The translations under genes and the position numbers were made by a program. Below, piece after piece: positions 53,578-61,819 of a stretch of 64,000 bases of DNA (the first letter of the stretch is position 1; each line of letters starts with the position of its first letter). Under the pieces are notes generated by a model that worked only from the letters and a program-made list of their open reading frames with translations, did no database searches and was not told the origin of the DNA. The stretch comes from Robertkochia solimangrovi (GTDB lineage Bacteria > Bacteroidota > Bacteroidia > Flavobacteriales > Flavobacteriaceae), in assembly GCF_007279655.1 (NCBI RefSeq), contig NZ_QKWN01000006.1, positions 202,033 to 266,032 on the forward strand. Reading direction: 5' to 3'.

Positions 53578-55248
53578 ATGCATAAAGGACTACTCGCTAT
53601 TCTACTTCTAACAGTTTTAACCGGTTGCGATTCTCCCAACCGTAACAACAAGCAGTCTATGAAAAAGAATCCTTCAACCCCGTTCCTCTGGGAGGCAGCG
53701 AATATGTATTTCCTGCTGACAGACAGATTCAACAATGGAGACACCTCCAACGATGTGAATTTTGAACGAAACAGGGAAACAAAACCCCTGCGCACCTTTA
53801 TGGGTGGAGATATCAAAGGCATCATTCAAAAGATCGAAGAAGGATATTTTGATGATCTTGGCGTCAATGCAATCTGGTTCACTCCGGTCGTGGAACAAAT
53901 ACATGACGGTGTCGATGAAGGTGCTGGTTTTACCTATGGTTATCATGGTTACTGGGCAAAAGACTGGACCGTGCTGGATCCGAATTTCGGAACGTCGGAC
54001 GATCTTCACAAACTTGTCGAAACCGCTCATGCCCATGGTATCAGGATCGTATTTGATGTAGTGATGAACCATACCGGCCCTGTTACTGAAAAAGATCCTG
54101 TATGGGGTGAAGATTGGGTTAGAACCGGTCCGATGTGCACCTATGACAATTTCGAAAATACAACGAGCTGTACCCTGGTGGCAAACCTTCCGGATATCCT
54201 TACCGAAAGCAACGAAAATGTTGAACTCCCCTCCTTTCTCACTGAGAAATGGAAGTCGGAAAACCGGTATGAAAAGGAAATGCAGGAACTCGAGGCTTTC
54301 TTTGAAAGAACAGGCTACCCAAGAGCTCCACGATTTTATATCATCAAATGGCTTTCGGATTATGTCTCCGAATTTGGGATCGATGCATTTCGTGTAGATA
54401 CAGTGAAACATACAGAGTCTGAGATCTGGCAGGAATTATATGATGAAGCTTCCCTTGCCTTCGAGAACTGGAAAAAAACTCATCCTGAAAGGGTGCTGGC
54501 AGACATTCCTTTCTTTATGGTCGGTGAGGTATACAACTACGGGATCAACGGTGGTCGTATGTTCGATTATGGCGATAAGAAAGTCGATTTTTATGAACAC
54601 GGATTCAAGAGCCTGATAAATTTTGACATGAAATACGATTCTCAAAAAGATTATGAATCGCTTTTCTCAAAATACGACAGTCTTTTACATAACGAACTTA
54701 AAGGCAAAAGTGTACTCAATTATCTGAGTTCTCATGACGACGGTTCTCCGTTCGATCAGCATCGTGAACGTGCCTATGAAGCAGCAAACAAATTATTGCT
54801 TACTCCGGGGGCCTCTCAAATCTATTACGGAGACGAAACAAACCGTCCTCTGATAATTCCGGGAGCGGAAGGAGATGCTAACCTAAGATCATATATGAAT
54901 TGGGAGGATCTTCAGAATAACGATTCCGTCAAGGCAATTCACGAACATTGGAAAAAACTGGGAACTTTTCGAAAACAACACCCTGCGATAGGTGCCGGCT
55001 TCCATAAGAAAATAAGCGATAATCCATATGTTTTCAGTCGAATCCTGGAAACTGATAAGTTGACTGACAAGGTAGTGGTGGGACTCGACCTGATGCAGGG
55101 TGCTAAATCAATCCCTGTCGGCGATATCTTTCCTGATGGCAGCAAGGTGACGGATCATTATTCAGGCATGGCCATTACGATTAAAGATGGTAAAGCAAAA
55201 TTGGAAAGTCCGTTTCGTATCGTTCTACTGGAAAAAACCGAAGAATAA
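53578..55248 (+). CDS. GH13 alpha-amylase-family lipoprotein
   Basis: A 556-residue lipoprotein (lipobox L-T-G-C17) with a full GH13 barrel. The four conserved regions are D-V-V-M-N-H (about 159-164), G-I-D-A-F-R-V-D-T-V-K-H with the nucleophile Asp, the E of G-E-V-Y-N, and L-S-S-H-D-D; so it should hydrolyse alpha-1,4-glucans or maltodextrins on the cell surface or in the periplasm. An extra segment between regions I and II (C-T-Y-D-N-F to L-T-E-K-W) resembles periplasmic MalS-like enzymes. A short C-terminal beta-domain follows. No SusC/SusD pair lies beside it, unlike classical polysaccharide-utilisation loci. Confidence 0.92.
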   Translation: MHKGLLAILLLTVLTGCDSPNRNNKQSMKKNPSTPFLWEAANMYFLLTDRFNNGDTSNDVNFERNRETKPLRTFMGGDIKGIIQKIEEGYFDDLGVNAIWFTPVVEQIHDGVDEGAGFTYGYHGYWAKDWTVLDPNFGTSDDLHKLVETAHAHGIRIVFDVVMNHTGPVTEKDPVWGEDWVRTGPMCTYDNFENTTSCTLVANLPDILTESNENVELPSFLTEKWKSENRYEKEMQELEAFFERTGYPRAPRFYIIKWLSDYVSEFGIDAFRVDTVKHTESEIWQELYDEASLAFENWKKTHPERVLADIPFFMVGEVYNYGINGGRMFDYGDKKVDFYEHGFKSLINFDMKYDSQKDYESLFSKYDSLLHNELKGKSVLNYLSSHDDGSPFDQHRERAYEAANKLLLTPGASQIYYGDETNRPLIIPGAEGDANLRSYMNWEDLQNNDSVKAIHEHWKKLGTFRKQHPAIGAGFHKKISDNPYVFSRILETDKLTDKVVVGLDLMQGAKSIPVGDIFPDGSKVTDHYSGMAITIKDGKAKLESPFRIVLLEKTEE

Positions 55249-55629
55249 TCAGTGAAGGGAATGCAGCGCAATTCGGTTGCCTTCAGTATCAATAAAAACG
55301 CCCATATAACCATGTTCAGGTGAGATCATGGTTTTTGGCTGATACAACTTCCCTCCTGCAGGAACTACTCTGTCGAGTTCTTCCTGCAGGTCGGTACAAT
55401 TAAAATAGATCAGAACACCTACCTGACCAGGGATATATGATTTTTGCTTGATGAGCGTTCCCTGTGCTCCAGGTACGTTGCCTTTATCAGGAAACCACCC
55501 CATTATTAGTCCGTTAAGATCATGTACCGTAATAGTCACCCGGAAAACCGATTCATAAAACTGTTTTGCCCGATCCATATCGTTAACCGGTATTTCGAAC
55601 CATCCTACCATATTGAGATTCTCAGCCAT
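55249..55629 (-). CDS. VOC-family (glyoxalase-like) protein
   Basis: About 126 residues with one vicinal-oxygen-chelate unit: M-V-G-W-F-E-I-P-V-N-D-M-D-R-A-K-Q-F-Y at the N-terminus and the second beta-alpha-beta unit ending G-Y-M-G-V-F-I-D-T-E-G-N-R-I-A-L-H. Members bind a metal between two such units and are lyases, dioxygenases or resistance proteins; no substrate is evident. ATG 55629 is preferred over the longer frame, giving an 8-base overlap with the SRPBCC gene upstream, so the two are co-translated. Confidence 0.85.
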   Translation of the reverse strand: MAENLNMVGWFEIPVNDMDRAKQFYESVFRVTITVHDLNGLIMGWFPDKGNVPGAQGTLIKQKSYIPGQVGVLIYFNCTDLQEELDRVVPAGGKLYQPKTMISPEHGYMGVFIDTEGNRIALHSLH

Positions 55630-56155
55630 TGTTTTCAAGTACTTTTTTAAGTTTTGCCAAACCCTGTTCAAAATCCTTTCCAACCATTTTATCCATGCTC
55701 ATAAAAAACATCATGATCCGCATGGGCAACTTATGATTTCCCGAAAAACCCCAACTGACCCGGGTATTTTCCGGTGTTACACTTACCACTTTCAAATACG
55801 ATTCGGAAATCGAGGCAAAGGGGCGTAAAAACCGGAGTTGCGACTCGATGATATCATTTTCAACGATACGTGTGATCTCCTGTTCGCCCTCTCCCACTTC
55901 CTTATTGCCCTTCCAGTAACTTATAGCTCCAACAGTACCGTCAGTACCGCGAATTTCTTTGAACATTTCGGGGTCCCGTTGTTCCCAAGGAGACCATTCC
56001 GATTGATTTCGGAGATACTTCAGGTAATTAAAAACTTCCGGTAAAGGTCTTTTGATTTGAATGTTTCGGCTAACGTGATAATTCTTTGGAGCAATGGCGG
56101 TAATTAACAGCAGAATCACAAAGATCCCGGCTATTATATATACTATTATCATCAT
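55622..56155 (-). CDS. SRPBCC-family protein with N-terminal membrane helix
   Basis: A 177-residue protein: membrane anchor (about 3-22) and a START/Bet v1-like (SRPBCC) ligand-binding domain, beginning K-N-Y-H-V-S-R-N-I-Q-I-K-R-P-L-P-E-V-F-N-Y and with N-Q-S-E-W-S-P-W, V-G-A-I-S-Y-W-K-G-N and the long C-terminal helix. The polyketide-cyclase-type subgroup binds lipophilic molecules; the ligand is unknown. It is translationally coupled to the VOC gene, and both may serve the same unknown small-molecule reaction. Confidence 0.84.
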   Translation of the reverse strand: MMIIVYIIAGIFVILLLITAIAPKNYHVSRNIQIKRPLPEVFNYLKYLRNQSEWSPWEQRDPEMFKEIRGTDGTVGAISYWKGNKEVGEGEQEITRIVENDIIESQLRFLRPFASISESYLKVVSVTPENTRVSWGFSGNHKLPMRIMMFFMSMDKMVGKDFEQGLAKLKKVLENNG

Positions 56156-56212
56156 GTGTAGTGAACTTTAGTATTCCATTAAAGTTAAGCAATAAAATAC
56201 TAAGTTTAATCT

Positions 56213-56866
56213 TCAATCTCTGTTTTCAAACCTTTTCATTACGCTTTCTATGCTCCTTACCGACTTTTTTGTCCATTCAAGACGAATGCGTTCCTTCTCC
56301 TTTTCAGACAATTTCCAGGCTACCGATGAACGTCGTAAACGCTGTGTAACATCCTGTAGTATTATGGCAGCAGAAACAGAGATATTCAGACTTTCAGTGA
56401 AACCCACCATTGGAATCCTTATTCTTACATCTGCCATTTCAAGAACCTCATCGCTCAATCCCTCCTTTTCTGTACCAAAAAAGAATGCGGTAGGAGTTTC
56501 TATATCAAGGTCTGCCAACTCAATGGAGTCACCGTGTGGAGACGTGGCCGCTATGCGATACCCTTGCTCCTTGAGCATGGATATACAGGTAGAAGTAGTA
56601 TCATATCTGTGAACATCCACCCACTTTTGAGCTCCCATTGCAATATTCTTATCCAGCCGCTTACCGAAGCGCTCTTCGATAACATGAGCATGCTGTACAC
56701 CGAACACATCACAGCTCCTGATTACCGCACTGGTATTATGAAATTGAAAAACATCTTCAATGGCAATGGTAAAGTGATTGGTCCGCAAGCTCATAATAGC
56801 TTCGATCCTTTCCATTCTTTCTTCTGTAATAAACCCTTGCAGGTATGATAAAAGTGATGCTGACAT
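56213..56866 (-). CDS. trmH: tRNA (guanosine-18-2'-O)-methyltransferase
   Basis: About 217 residues of the TrmH branch of the SpoU superfamily. N-terminal E-R-M-E-R-I-E-A-I-M-S-L-R, motif 1 N-T-S-A-V-I-R-S-C-D-V-F-G with the catalytic Arg, motif 2 F-F-F-G-T-E-K-E-G-L-S-D and motif 3 M-V-G-F-T-E-S-L-N-I-S-V-S-A-A. This order and spacing fit TrmH proper, unlike the second SpoU enzyme at 5716. The longer frame starts with GTG at 56905, but ATG 56866 begins the conserved region. The C-terminal E-R-I-R-L-E-W tail is typical of TrmH. Confidence 0.92.
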   Translation of the reverse strand: MSASLLSYLQGFITEERMERIEAIMSLRTNHFTIAIEDVFQFHNTSAVIRSCDVFGVQHAHVIEERFGKRLDKNIAMGAQKWVDVHRYDTTSTCISMLKEQGYRIAATSPHGDSIELADLDIETPTAFFFGTEKEGLSDEVLEMADVRIRIPMVGFTESLNISVSAAIILQDVTQRLRRSSVAWKLSEKEKERIRLEWTKKSVRSIESVMKRFENRD

Positions 56867-56983
56867 GAATGTAATGCAATTGTTTAACCCGGCCTGGCAG
56901 GTCACCTTCCCGGTGTTTGAGATGTCAATATAATTTTTTCACTGTAAAAGTAATCCTTATTTTAGAGTTTTCTAAAACCTATC

Positions 56984-57670
56984 ATGGAACATATAGTAGT
57001 ACTAACAGGAGCAGGAGTCAGTGCAGAAAGCGGCATCCAAACCTTCCGGGATGCAGATGGACTTTGGGAAGGACATGATGTCATGGATGTAGCATCTCCC
57101 ATCGGTTGGAACAAAAACATGGAACTGGTACTGGACTTCTATAACCAGCGTAGACGACAGCTTTTGACAGTCACTCCTAATGCGGCTCACTATGCGCTGG
57201 CAGAACTACAAAAAGAATACAGGGTCACTATTGTCACCCAAAATATTGACGACCTCCACGAAAGGGCCGGAAGTTCACGGGTGATCCACCTTCACGGGGA
57301 ATTGCTGAAAGCAAGAAGTACCTTCGATGAAAACCTGATCTACGATTGGAAAAAAGACATTAACCCGGGAGATTTCTGTGAACACCATCATCAACTCAGA
57401 CCCCATGTCGTATGGTTCGGAGAAGCGGTTCCAATGATCGAGTACGCCGCCGAAGCGGTTTCTAAAGCAGATATCCTCATGGTGATCGGCACCTCCATGC
57501 AGGTTTATCCAGCCGCAGGATTAGTGCATTATGCTCCTAAAAGAACTCCGATCTATTTTATAGATCCCAGACCTAGAATCACAGAGGATGAATTACCAAA
57601 TCTTAGTATCATTGCAGAAAATGCAACAGAAGGTGTTCCTATTGCGGTTGCCCGGATATTGAAAAAGTAG
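56984..57670 (+). CDS. cobB: NAD-dependent protein deacylase (sirtuin)
   Basis: A 228-residue class III sirtuin. NAD-binding motifs: G-A-G-V-S-A-E-S-G-I-Q-T-F-R (8-21), T-Q-N-I-D-D-L-H-E-R-A-G (about 85-96) and the catalytic His in V-I-H-L-H-G-E, then H-V-V-W-F-G-E and G-T-S-M-Q-V-Y-P-A-A. The zinc module between these carries only one cysteine (F-C-E-H-H-H) instead of two C-x-x-C pairs, so zinc is probably absent, as seems usual in Bacteroidota. It should remove acetyl or longer acyl groups from lysines. Its 3' end overlaps the convergent haem-binding gene by 32 bases. Confidence 0.93.
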   Translation: MEHIVVLTGAGVSAESGIQTFRDADGLWEGHDVMDVASPIGWNKNMELVLDFYNQRRRQLLTVTPNAAHYALAELQKEYRVTIVTQNIDDLHERAGSSRVIHLHGELLKARSTFDENLIYDWKKDINPGDFCEHHHQLRPHVVWFGEAVPMIEYAAEAVSKADILMVIGTSMQVYPAAGLVHYAPKRTPIYFIDPRPRITEDELPNLSIIAENATEGVPIAVARILKK

Positions 57671-58112
57671 CCATTTCCCTGTCGGCCCAAGCGATGAGCT
57701 GATTGATCTGATCATCGGTGAGTTTCGCTTCCGGATGCATCCAGGTATAGGAATCTAAAGGCATATGACGATCCCTTACGAGCTCTATAACTTCTTCCAG
57801 CTTATGAGATTTTCGTTTATCGGAATAGGAGTCCCATTTTGAAAAATCCAGTTTTCTTTTACCGTCTTCAATATGATCGTTCAACCAGTAAGAAACCGGA
57901 GCCACATTTGCATACCACGGATAGTTCGTATTATTCGAATGGCAATCATAACATGCATTGGTCAGTATGGCCTCCACCTCTTCCGATGGATGAAGTGTCA
58001 TAATAATATCGGTAGGTGGTGTAGTATCTGAGTGATTCTTTTCAGGCTGAAAGAATTGCATCAGTATAAGTACGAGTAACAGGAAAACAAGAATTTTTTT
58101 AACAATACGCAT
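57639..58112 (-). CDS. Haem-binding-domain protein, membrane-anchored
   Basis: A 157-residue protein: N-terminal membrane anchor (about 5-22), then a domain with C54-Y-D-C57-H58 (c-type haem attachment) and the family pattern N-N-T-N-Y-P-W-Y-A-N-V-A-P-V and M-P-L-D-S-Y, the latter giving a possible methionine ligand. Matches the Bacteroidota haem-binding domain of unknown electron-transfer role; the haem side should face the periplasm. The gene is convergent with the sirtuin gene and overlaps its last 32 bases. No other cytochrome gene is near. Confidence 0.88.
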   Translation of the reverse strand: MRIVKKILVFLLLVLILMQFFQPEKNHSDTTPPTDIIMTLHPSEEVEAILTNACYDCHSNNTNYPWYANVAPVSYWLNDHIEDGKRKLDFSKWDSYSDKRKSHKLEEVIELVRDRHMPLDSYTWMHPEAKLTDDQINQLIAWADREMATFSISGQPQ

Positions 58113-58154
58113 AGCTTCATTAATTTAGCGATATCAAGTTAATTAAAAATTCTT

Positions 58155-58691
58155 TTGGAAGCTGATCTCTGGTCGAAAATCCACAATATTACCACTTCCA
58201 GGACCGATCGGGACCGGGCAGCAGCCATCGTCTTGAACTCCCCGGAATCTTTCAATGAACTTACGTCTCTCGCTTTCTCCCGTCATAAAGAAAAAGAACG
58301 CACTGCTTTTCGTGTAATGGAATTGGTTTGTGTGCAATCTCCAGAACTTCTTGATGGACACTTAGACGTCTTTATATCGGGTATTTCTGCTCTAACAGCT
58401 TCGGAATCGCGGAGACCTGCCGCAAAGATCTGCGCTATAATCGCAGGACATCCGGATTTAAAAAATTCACTTAAAAAAGAAGAGCAGGAGAAACTGGCTG
58501 AAGTAAATTTCGATTGGCTCATCGGAAAAGAAAAAGTAGCCGTGAAGGTATTTGCCATGGAATGCCTGTTTCAGCTTCGCGATGAACTCCCCTGGATCAG
58601 AGAGGCATTAAAACCGGTTCTAGAACAGGGAATTCCCGCACATACTGCTGCCTATCTGGCTCGTGCACGACATATTCTTGATAAATTGTGA
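58155..58691 (+). CDS. Helical HEAT-like protein upstream of purB
   Basis: A 178-residue, purely helical, soluble protein without signal peptide. Helix pairs such as D-R-D-R-A-A-A-I-V-L, S-R-R-P-A-A-K-I-C-A-I-I-A and E-K-V-A-V-K-V-F-A-M-E-C-L-F-Q-L suggest HEAT-type alpha-solenoid repeats. No catalytic motif is seen. Genes of this kind stand directly before purB in relatives and are sometimes misnamed adenylosuccinate lyase; this one has no lyase signature. The start is TTG at 58155, as the first internal ATG would remove 55 residues. Function unknown; a role with PurB is only suggested by position. Confidence 0.75.
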   Translation: MEADLWSKIHNITTSRTDRDRAAAIVLNSPESFNELTSLAFSRHKEKERTAFRVMELVCVQSPELLDGHLDVFISGISALTASESRRPAAKICAIIAGHPDLKNSLKKEEQEKLAEVNFDWLIGKEKVAVKVFAMECLFQLRDELPWIREALKPVLEQGIPAHTAAYLARARHILDKL

Positions 58692-58762
58692 TTTTTGAAC
58701 AGATAATTCCGGTAAATCGATTAAAAAAGCATCGGAAATTAGGTTTAATTTTTATAGTAATT

Positions 58763-58770
58763 TAAATTTG
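58763..58770 (+). promoter_or_regulatory. -7 promoter element TAAATTTG of purB
   Basis: Exact TAnnTTTG, 21 bases before the purB ATG at 58792. It overlaps the longer in-frame start at 58768, which is therefore not used. Confidence 0.6.
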
Positions 58771-58791
58771 TGCCTTTCAAAATTTTACCAC

Positions 58792-60135
58792 ATGAAATTA
58801 TCGTCACTGAATGCCATCTCTCCCGTAGATGGAAGGTACAGAAACAAGGTGGAAGACCTGTCTGCTTATTTTTCAGAATTCGCACTTATCAAGTACAGAG
58901 TACTGGTTGAGATCGAATACTTCATCGCCTTATGTGAATTACCGTTACCACAACTGGATGGGATAGACACATCTTTATACCCGGAGCTTAGATCTATCTA
59001 TGAAAATTTCTCGGAAGAAGATGCTACGGCTATCAAAGAGATCGAAAAGGTGACCAACCACGATGTGAAAGCCGTTGAATATTTCATCAAAGAAAAATTC
59101 GATATTCTGAATTTAGCTGCCTATAAGGAGTTCATTCACTTCGGACTTACCTCACAGGACATCAATAATACTGCAGTGCCATTGTCCATCAAAGATGCTT
59201 TGGAGAAATCCTATATTCCGGTACTTGAAGAAGTGATCGAAAAATTATCATCATTGGCTGAAGATTGGAAAGATATTCCAATGCTGGCAAGAACGCACGG
59301 ACAACCTGCATCTCCAACCCGTCTCGGAAAAGAGATCTCAGTGTTTGTAACCCGCTTAACACAGCAATGTGAAGTATTGAAATCCGTTCCCGATGCAGCC
59401 AAATTCGGAGGAGCGACCGGAAATTACAATGCACATAAAATCGCATATCCAAAAACCGACTGGAAAGCTTTTGGAACACATTTCGTGGAAGACATTCTGA
59501 AACTGCATCATTCATTTCCTACGACACAGATCGAACACTATGATCATATGGCCGCATTGTTCGATGCAATGAAGCGTATCAATACCATAATTATAGACCT
59601 TGATCGAGACATCTGGACCTATATTTCCATGGACTACTTCAAACAGAAGATCAAAAAAGGAGAAGTAGGATCTTCGGCGATGCCTCATAAAGTGAATCCT
59701 ATTGATTTTGAAAACAGTGAAGGTAATCTCGGGATCGCCAATGCTGTATTTGAACATCTGTCAGCGAAGTTGCCTTTATCCCGTTTACAAAGAGACCTTA
59801 CGGACAGTACGGTTTTAAGGAACATCGGAGTACCTTTCGGGCATACCCTCATCGGGTTCCATGCAACGCTCAAGGGATTAAGTAAATTATTGCTGAACGC
59901 AGATAAGCTGGCTGCAGATCTTGAAAATAACTGGGCTGTAGTAGCGGAAGCGATTCAAACCATCCTTCGAAGAGAAGGGTATCCTAACCCCTATGAAGCT
60001 CTTAAAGGATTAACGAGAACCAATCAGAAAATCGACGAGCAGGTCATTGCAGATTTCATTGACACGCTTGAGGTTTCCGAAGCCATAAAAAACGAATTAA
60101 AAGTGATCAGTCCTTCAAACTATACAGGAATCTGA
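58792..60135 (+). CDS. purB: Adenylosuccinate lyase
   Basis: A 447-residue enzyme that cleaves adenylosuccinate to AMP and SAICAR to AICAR, in the fumarase/aspartase superfamily. Signatures: M-L-A-R-T-H-G-Q-P-A-S-P-T, the catalytic-Ser loop G-S-S-A-M-P-H-K-V-N-P, and T-S-Q-D-I-N-N-T. It starts M-K-L-S-S-L-N-A-I-S-P-V-D-G-R-Y, the long E. coli-like form. Start ATG 58792 is fixed by the promoter at 58763-58770. It acts one step after PurA, whose gene lies at 10513. Confidence 0.97.
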   Translation: MKLSSLNAISPVDGRYRNKVEDLSAYFSEFALIKYRVLVEIEYFIALCELPLPQLDGIDTSLYPELRSIYENFSEEDATAIKEIEKVTNHDVKAVEYFIKEKFDILNLAAYKEFIHFGLTSQDINNTAVPLSIKDALEKSYIPVLEEVIEKLSSLAEDWKDIPMLARTHGQPASPTRLGKEISVFVTRLTQQCEVLKSVPDAAKFGGATGNYNAHKIAYPKTDWKAFGTHFVEDILKLHHSFPTTQIEHYDHMAALFDAMKRINTIIIDLDRDIWTYISMDYFKQKIKKGEVGSSAMPHKVNPIDFENSEGNLGIANAVFEHLSAKLPLSRLQRDLTDSTVLRNIGVPFGHTLIGFHATLKGLSKLLLNADKLAADLENNWAVVAEAIQTILRREGYPNPYEALKGLTRTNQKIDEQVIADFIDTLEVSEAIKNELKVISPSNYTGI

Positions 60136-60146
60136 TCCTACAAAAA

Positions 60147-60178
60147 GAAAAAGGCCCGATTAACAACGGGCCTTTTTT
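60147..60178. terminator. Bidirectional terminator between purB and DUF4252 genes
   Basis: Stem AAGGCCCG (60151-60158) with CGGGCCTT (60167-60174), A-run before and T-run after, so it can end both the plus-strand purB and the minus-strand DUF4252 unit. Confidence 0.9.
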
Positions 60179-60201
60179 AATTATTTAAGTTGGTCAGATC
60201 C

Positions 60202-60744
60202 TTATTCCCCAAAGAAATTAGCGAGTTGCGATAAACCTTCTCCATCCATATTTCCTTTTTGAACTACTTCCATAAGCTTGGTCATATTTTCAGGTTTCAT
60301 ATCATTTCCCAATACTCTAATCAGGGCGAAACCAAGACTATCCTGGCTTCCGAAGACAATCACTTCATCGATCGCATCATCGTCACCAAGATACTTAACA
60401 ACCCCTTTTTTGTCTCCCATATTGATACGCATCAATTCCTGATAACGATCATTGCTTAAAATTTCATTGATCTTTTGTTTCTCACTCTCAAAATCCACAG
60501 TACTGTTGGGACGTATTCTATAGGCGAGAACATTTAGCTTCTTGATGGAATTATAAGCCTCCTTTTGTTGTGGGGTCAGGTCGATCTCCGAAACCTTCAA
60601 AATACTGGAAGGGATATCGATCACGAGAAAATCTGCTTTCTCGGAATTGTTTACATAATATTGCTGAAGTGTCTCTCCCTGATTACAGGAAACCAGCATG
60701 AACAATCCCATTAATACTATCGGTATGATTCTAATTGATTTCAT
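60202..60744 (-). CDS. DUF4252 lipoprotein
   Basis: About 180 residues; lipobox L-V-S-C with Cys near 20, then a DUF4252 body: alternating strands with A-D-F-L-V-I-D-I-P-S-S-I-L, N-V-L-A-Y-R-I, Y-Q-E-L-M-R-I, K-Y-L-G-D-D-D and a C-terminal helix L-M-E-V-V-Q. Function is unknown; DUF4252 genes follow ECF sigma/anti-sigma pairs in many flavobacteria. ATG 60744 gives the lipoprotein signal; the longer frame adds nothing recognisable. It lies 53 bases after the other DUF4252 gene, with a strong hairpin in between. Confidence 0.85.
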   Translation of the reverse strand: MKSIRIIPIVLMGLFMLVSCNQGETLQQYYVNNSEKADFLVIDIPSSILKVSEIDLTPQQKEAYNSIKKLNVLAYRIRPNSTVDFESEKQKINEILSNDRYQELMRINMGDKKGVVKYLGDDDAIDEVIVFGSQDSLGFALIRVLGNDMKPENMTKLMEVVQKGNMDGEGLSQLANFFGE

Positions 60745-60765
60745 TTTTGACTGATTTTTATAAAG

Positions 60766-60794
60766 TACCATTCCCGCCAGTTGGCGGGATGGTA
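60766..60794 (-). repeat. Hairpin between the two DUF4252 genes
   Basis: CCCGCCA (60773-60779) pairs with TGGCGGG (60782-60788); beyond one bulged base the stem continues with TACCA and TGGTA, making about 13 bp. No strong T-run follows, so it may be a weak terminator or an mRNA-processing or stabilising element that lowers expression of the second gene. Confidence 0.6.
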
Positions 60795-60797
60795 TTG

Positions 60798-61358
60798 TTA
60801 TTTATTTTCTGCTGATTTGGAGGCCTTACCCAATTGATCTCCTCCAGGAAGGTTCATAGATTCGGTAAGTTTCGAAATCTGTCGGAGATCGATATCACCT
60901 GTCAAAGATAACAGAACTGTTTCGAGTTTTTTCCCGTTGATATCTATATCCTGCTGATCGATACCTGTGACGAACATCAGGAGTTCCTTCACATGATTCT
61001 CATCCTTGCCTTGTTTCACATAAAACTTAACATTGGTTTCTCCATCCTTAACACGCATCAACTCTTCCAGTGAAGACGATTTAAGATGCGAAGTAACCCA
61101 TTGATTGATATCCGATGATATATTTCCCTTATCGGTGGTCAATACCTTAAAACTCGTTATGCTGTTCACCAGTTTAAAAAATTCCTGGGCCTCCGGATCG
61201 TCGGTACTAACGCTCATCTTTGCTAAAAGCTGAAACATTTTTGGCTGCATGGTCACATAAGATACATCATCACTCGACTCATATTTCTCGAAGATTGACT
61301 GACCAAAACCGATTACCGGCATTACTGCAAGCGCTATAATTAAAACAATTTTTTTCAT
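60798..61358 (-). CDS. DUF4252 exported protein
   Basis: A 186-residue exported protein: signal peptide (cleavage near G-F-G-Q-S, 18-20), then the DUF4252 pattern F-E-K-Y-E-S-S-D-D-V-S-Y-V-T-M, F-F-K-L-V-N-S-I-T-S-F-K-V-L-T, L-E-E-L-M-R-V-K-D-G and I-D-I-N-G-K-K-L. Unlike its partner it has no lipobox, so it should be soluble in the periplasm. Function unknown. It follows the anti-sigma-like gene after 26 bases and is probably in the same transcript. Confidence 0.85.
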   Translation of the reverse strand: MKKIVLIIALAVMPVIGFGQSIFEKYESSDDVSYVTMQPKMFQLLAKMSVSTDDPEAQEFFKLVNSITSFKVLTTDKGNISSDINQWVTSHLKSSSLEELMRVKDGETNVKFYVKQGKDENHVKELLMFVTGIDQQDIDINGKKLETVLLSLTGDIDLRQISKLTESMNLPGGDQLGKASKSAENK

Positions 61359-61384
61359 GATTTCCTGTAGATTAGTTTAACTTT

Positions 61385-61819
61385 TTATTTTAAAAATTTG
61401 TTTGTATTCTTTTCAAATTCTTTCAAATAACTCATTCCCTGAGTTCCTTTATTGAAATTTTCTGAAAAGATGGCTAAAGCCATTTGTGCCGATTCCAGCT
61501 CCTCCTGCGTATAATTCGCCTGCAGGGAATCTGTTTGCGACGGTTGGTTAATAAAAATTCCTACGAGAAGTGCGGCTACTGCAGCTACCGAGATCCATTT
61601 CAAAAGATATACTTTTCTTCCAGGTTTTAATGGAATGGCTCTGGTTGACCTTTCTTCTCCGGATATTTTGAAAAATTGAAACATGCTTGCGTATTGCTCA
61701 AGGTGTGGTGCAACTTCATCGCTGTTGAAATAATCCTGAAGGACTTTCTCTTCCGCAATACTCGTATCTGCTTCAAAATACTTTTCTAAAAGTGCTTCTA
61801 TGTGATTAACTGATGCCAT
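61385..61819 (-). CDS. Small anti-sigma-like membrane protein
   Basis: A 144-residue protein with one membrane helix (about 70-90, L-L-K-W-I-S-V-A-A-V-A-A-L-L-V-G-I-F). The cytoplasmic N-terminus holds I-E-A-L-L-E-K-Y-F-E-A-D-T-S-I-A-E-E-K-V-L, a start typical of Bacteroidota proteins encoded after ECF sigma factors. The periplasmic part is only about 50 residues. There is no FecR domain. Position (14-base overlap with the sigma gene) and topology support an anti-sigma role; direct motif evidence is weak. Confidence 0.75.
   Translation of the reverse strand: MASVNHIEALLEKYFEADTSIAEEKVLQDYFNSDEVAPHLEQYASMFQFFKISGEERSTRAIPLKPGRKVYLLKWISVAAVAALLVGIFINQPSQTDSLQANYTQEELESAQMALAIFSENFNKGTQGMSYLKEFEKNTNKFLK

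Noticed and set aside
53578-55248. Polysaccharide-utilisation locus around the GH13 lipoprotein
   Set aside because: There is no SusC/SusD pair and no other glycoside hydrolase nearby; the preceding carboxypeptidase-regulatory-domain protein is not a TonB-dependent transporter.
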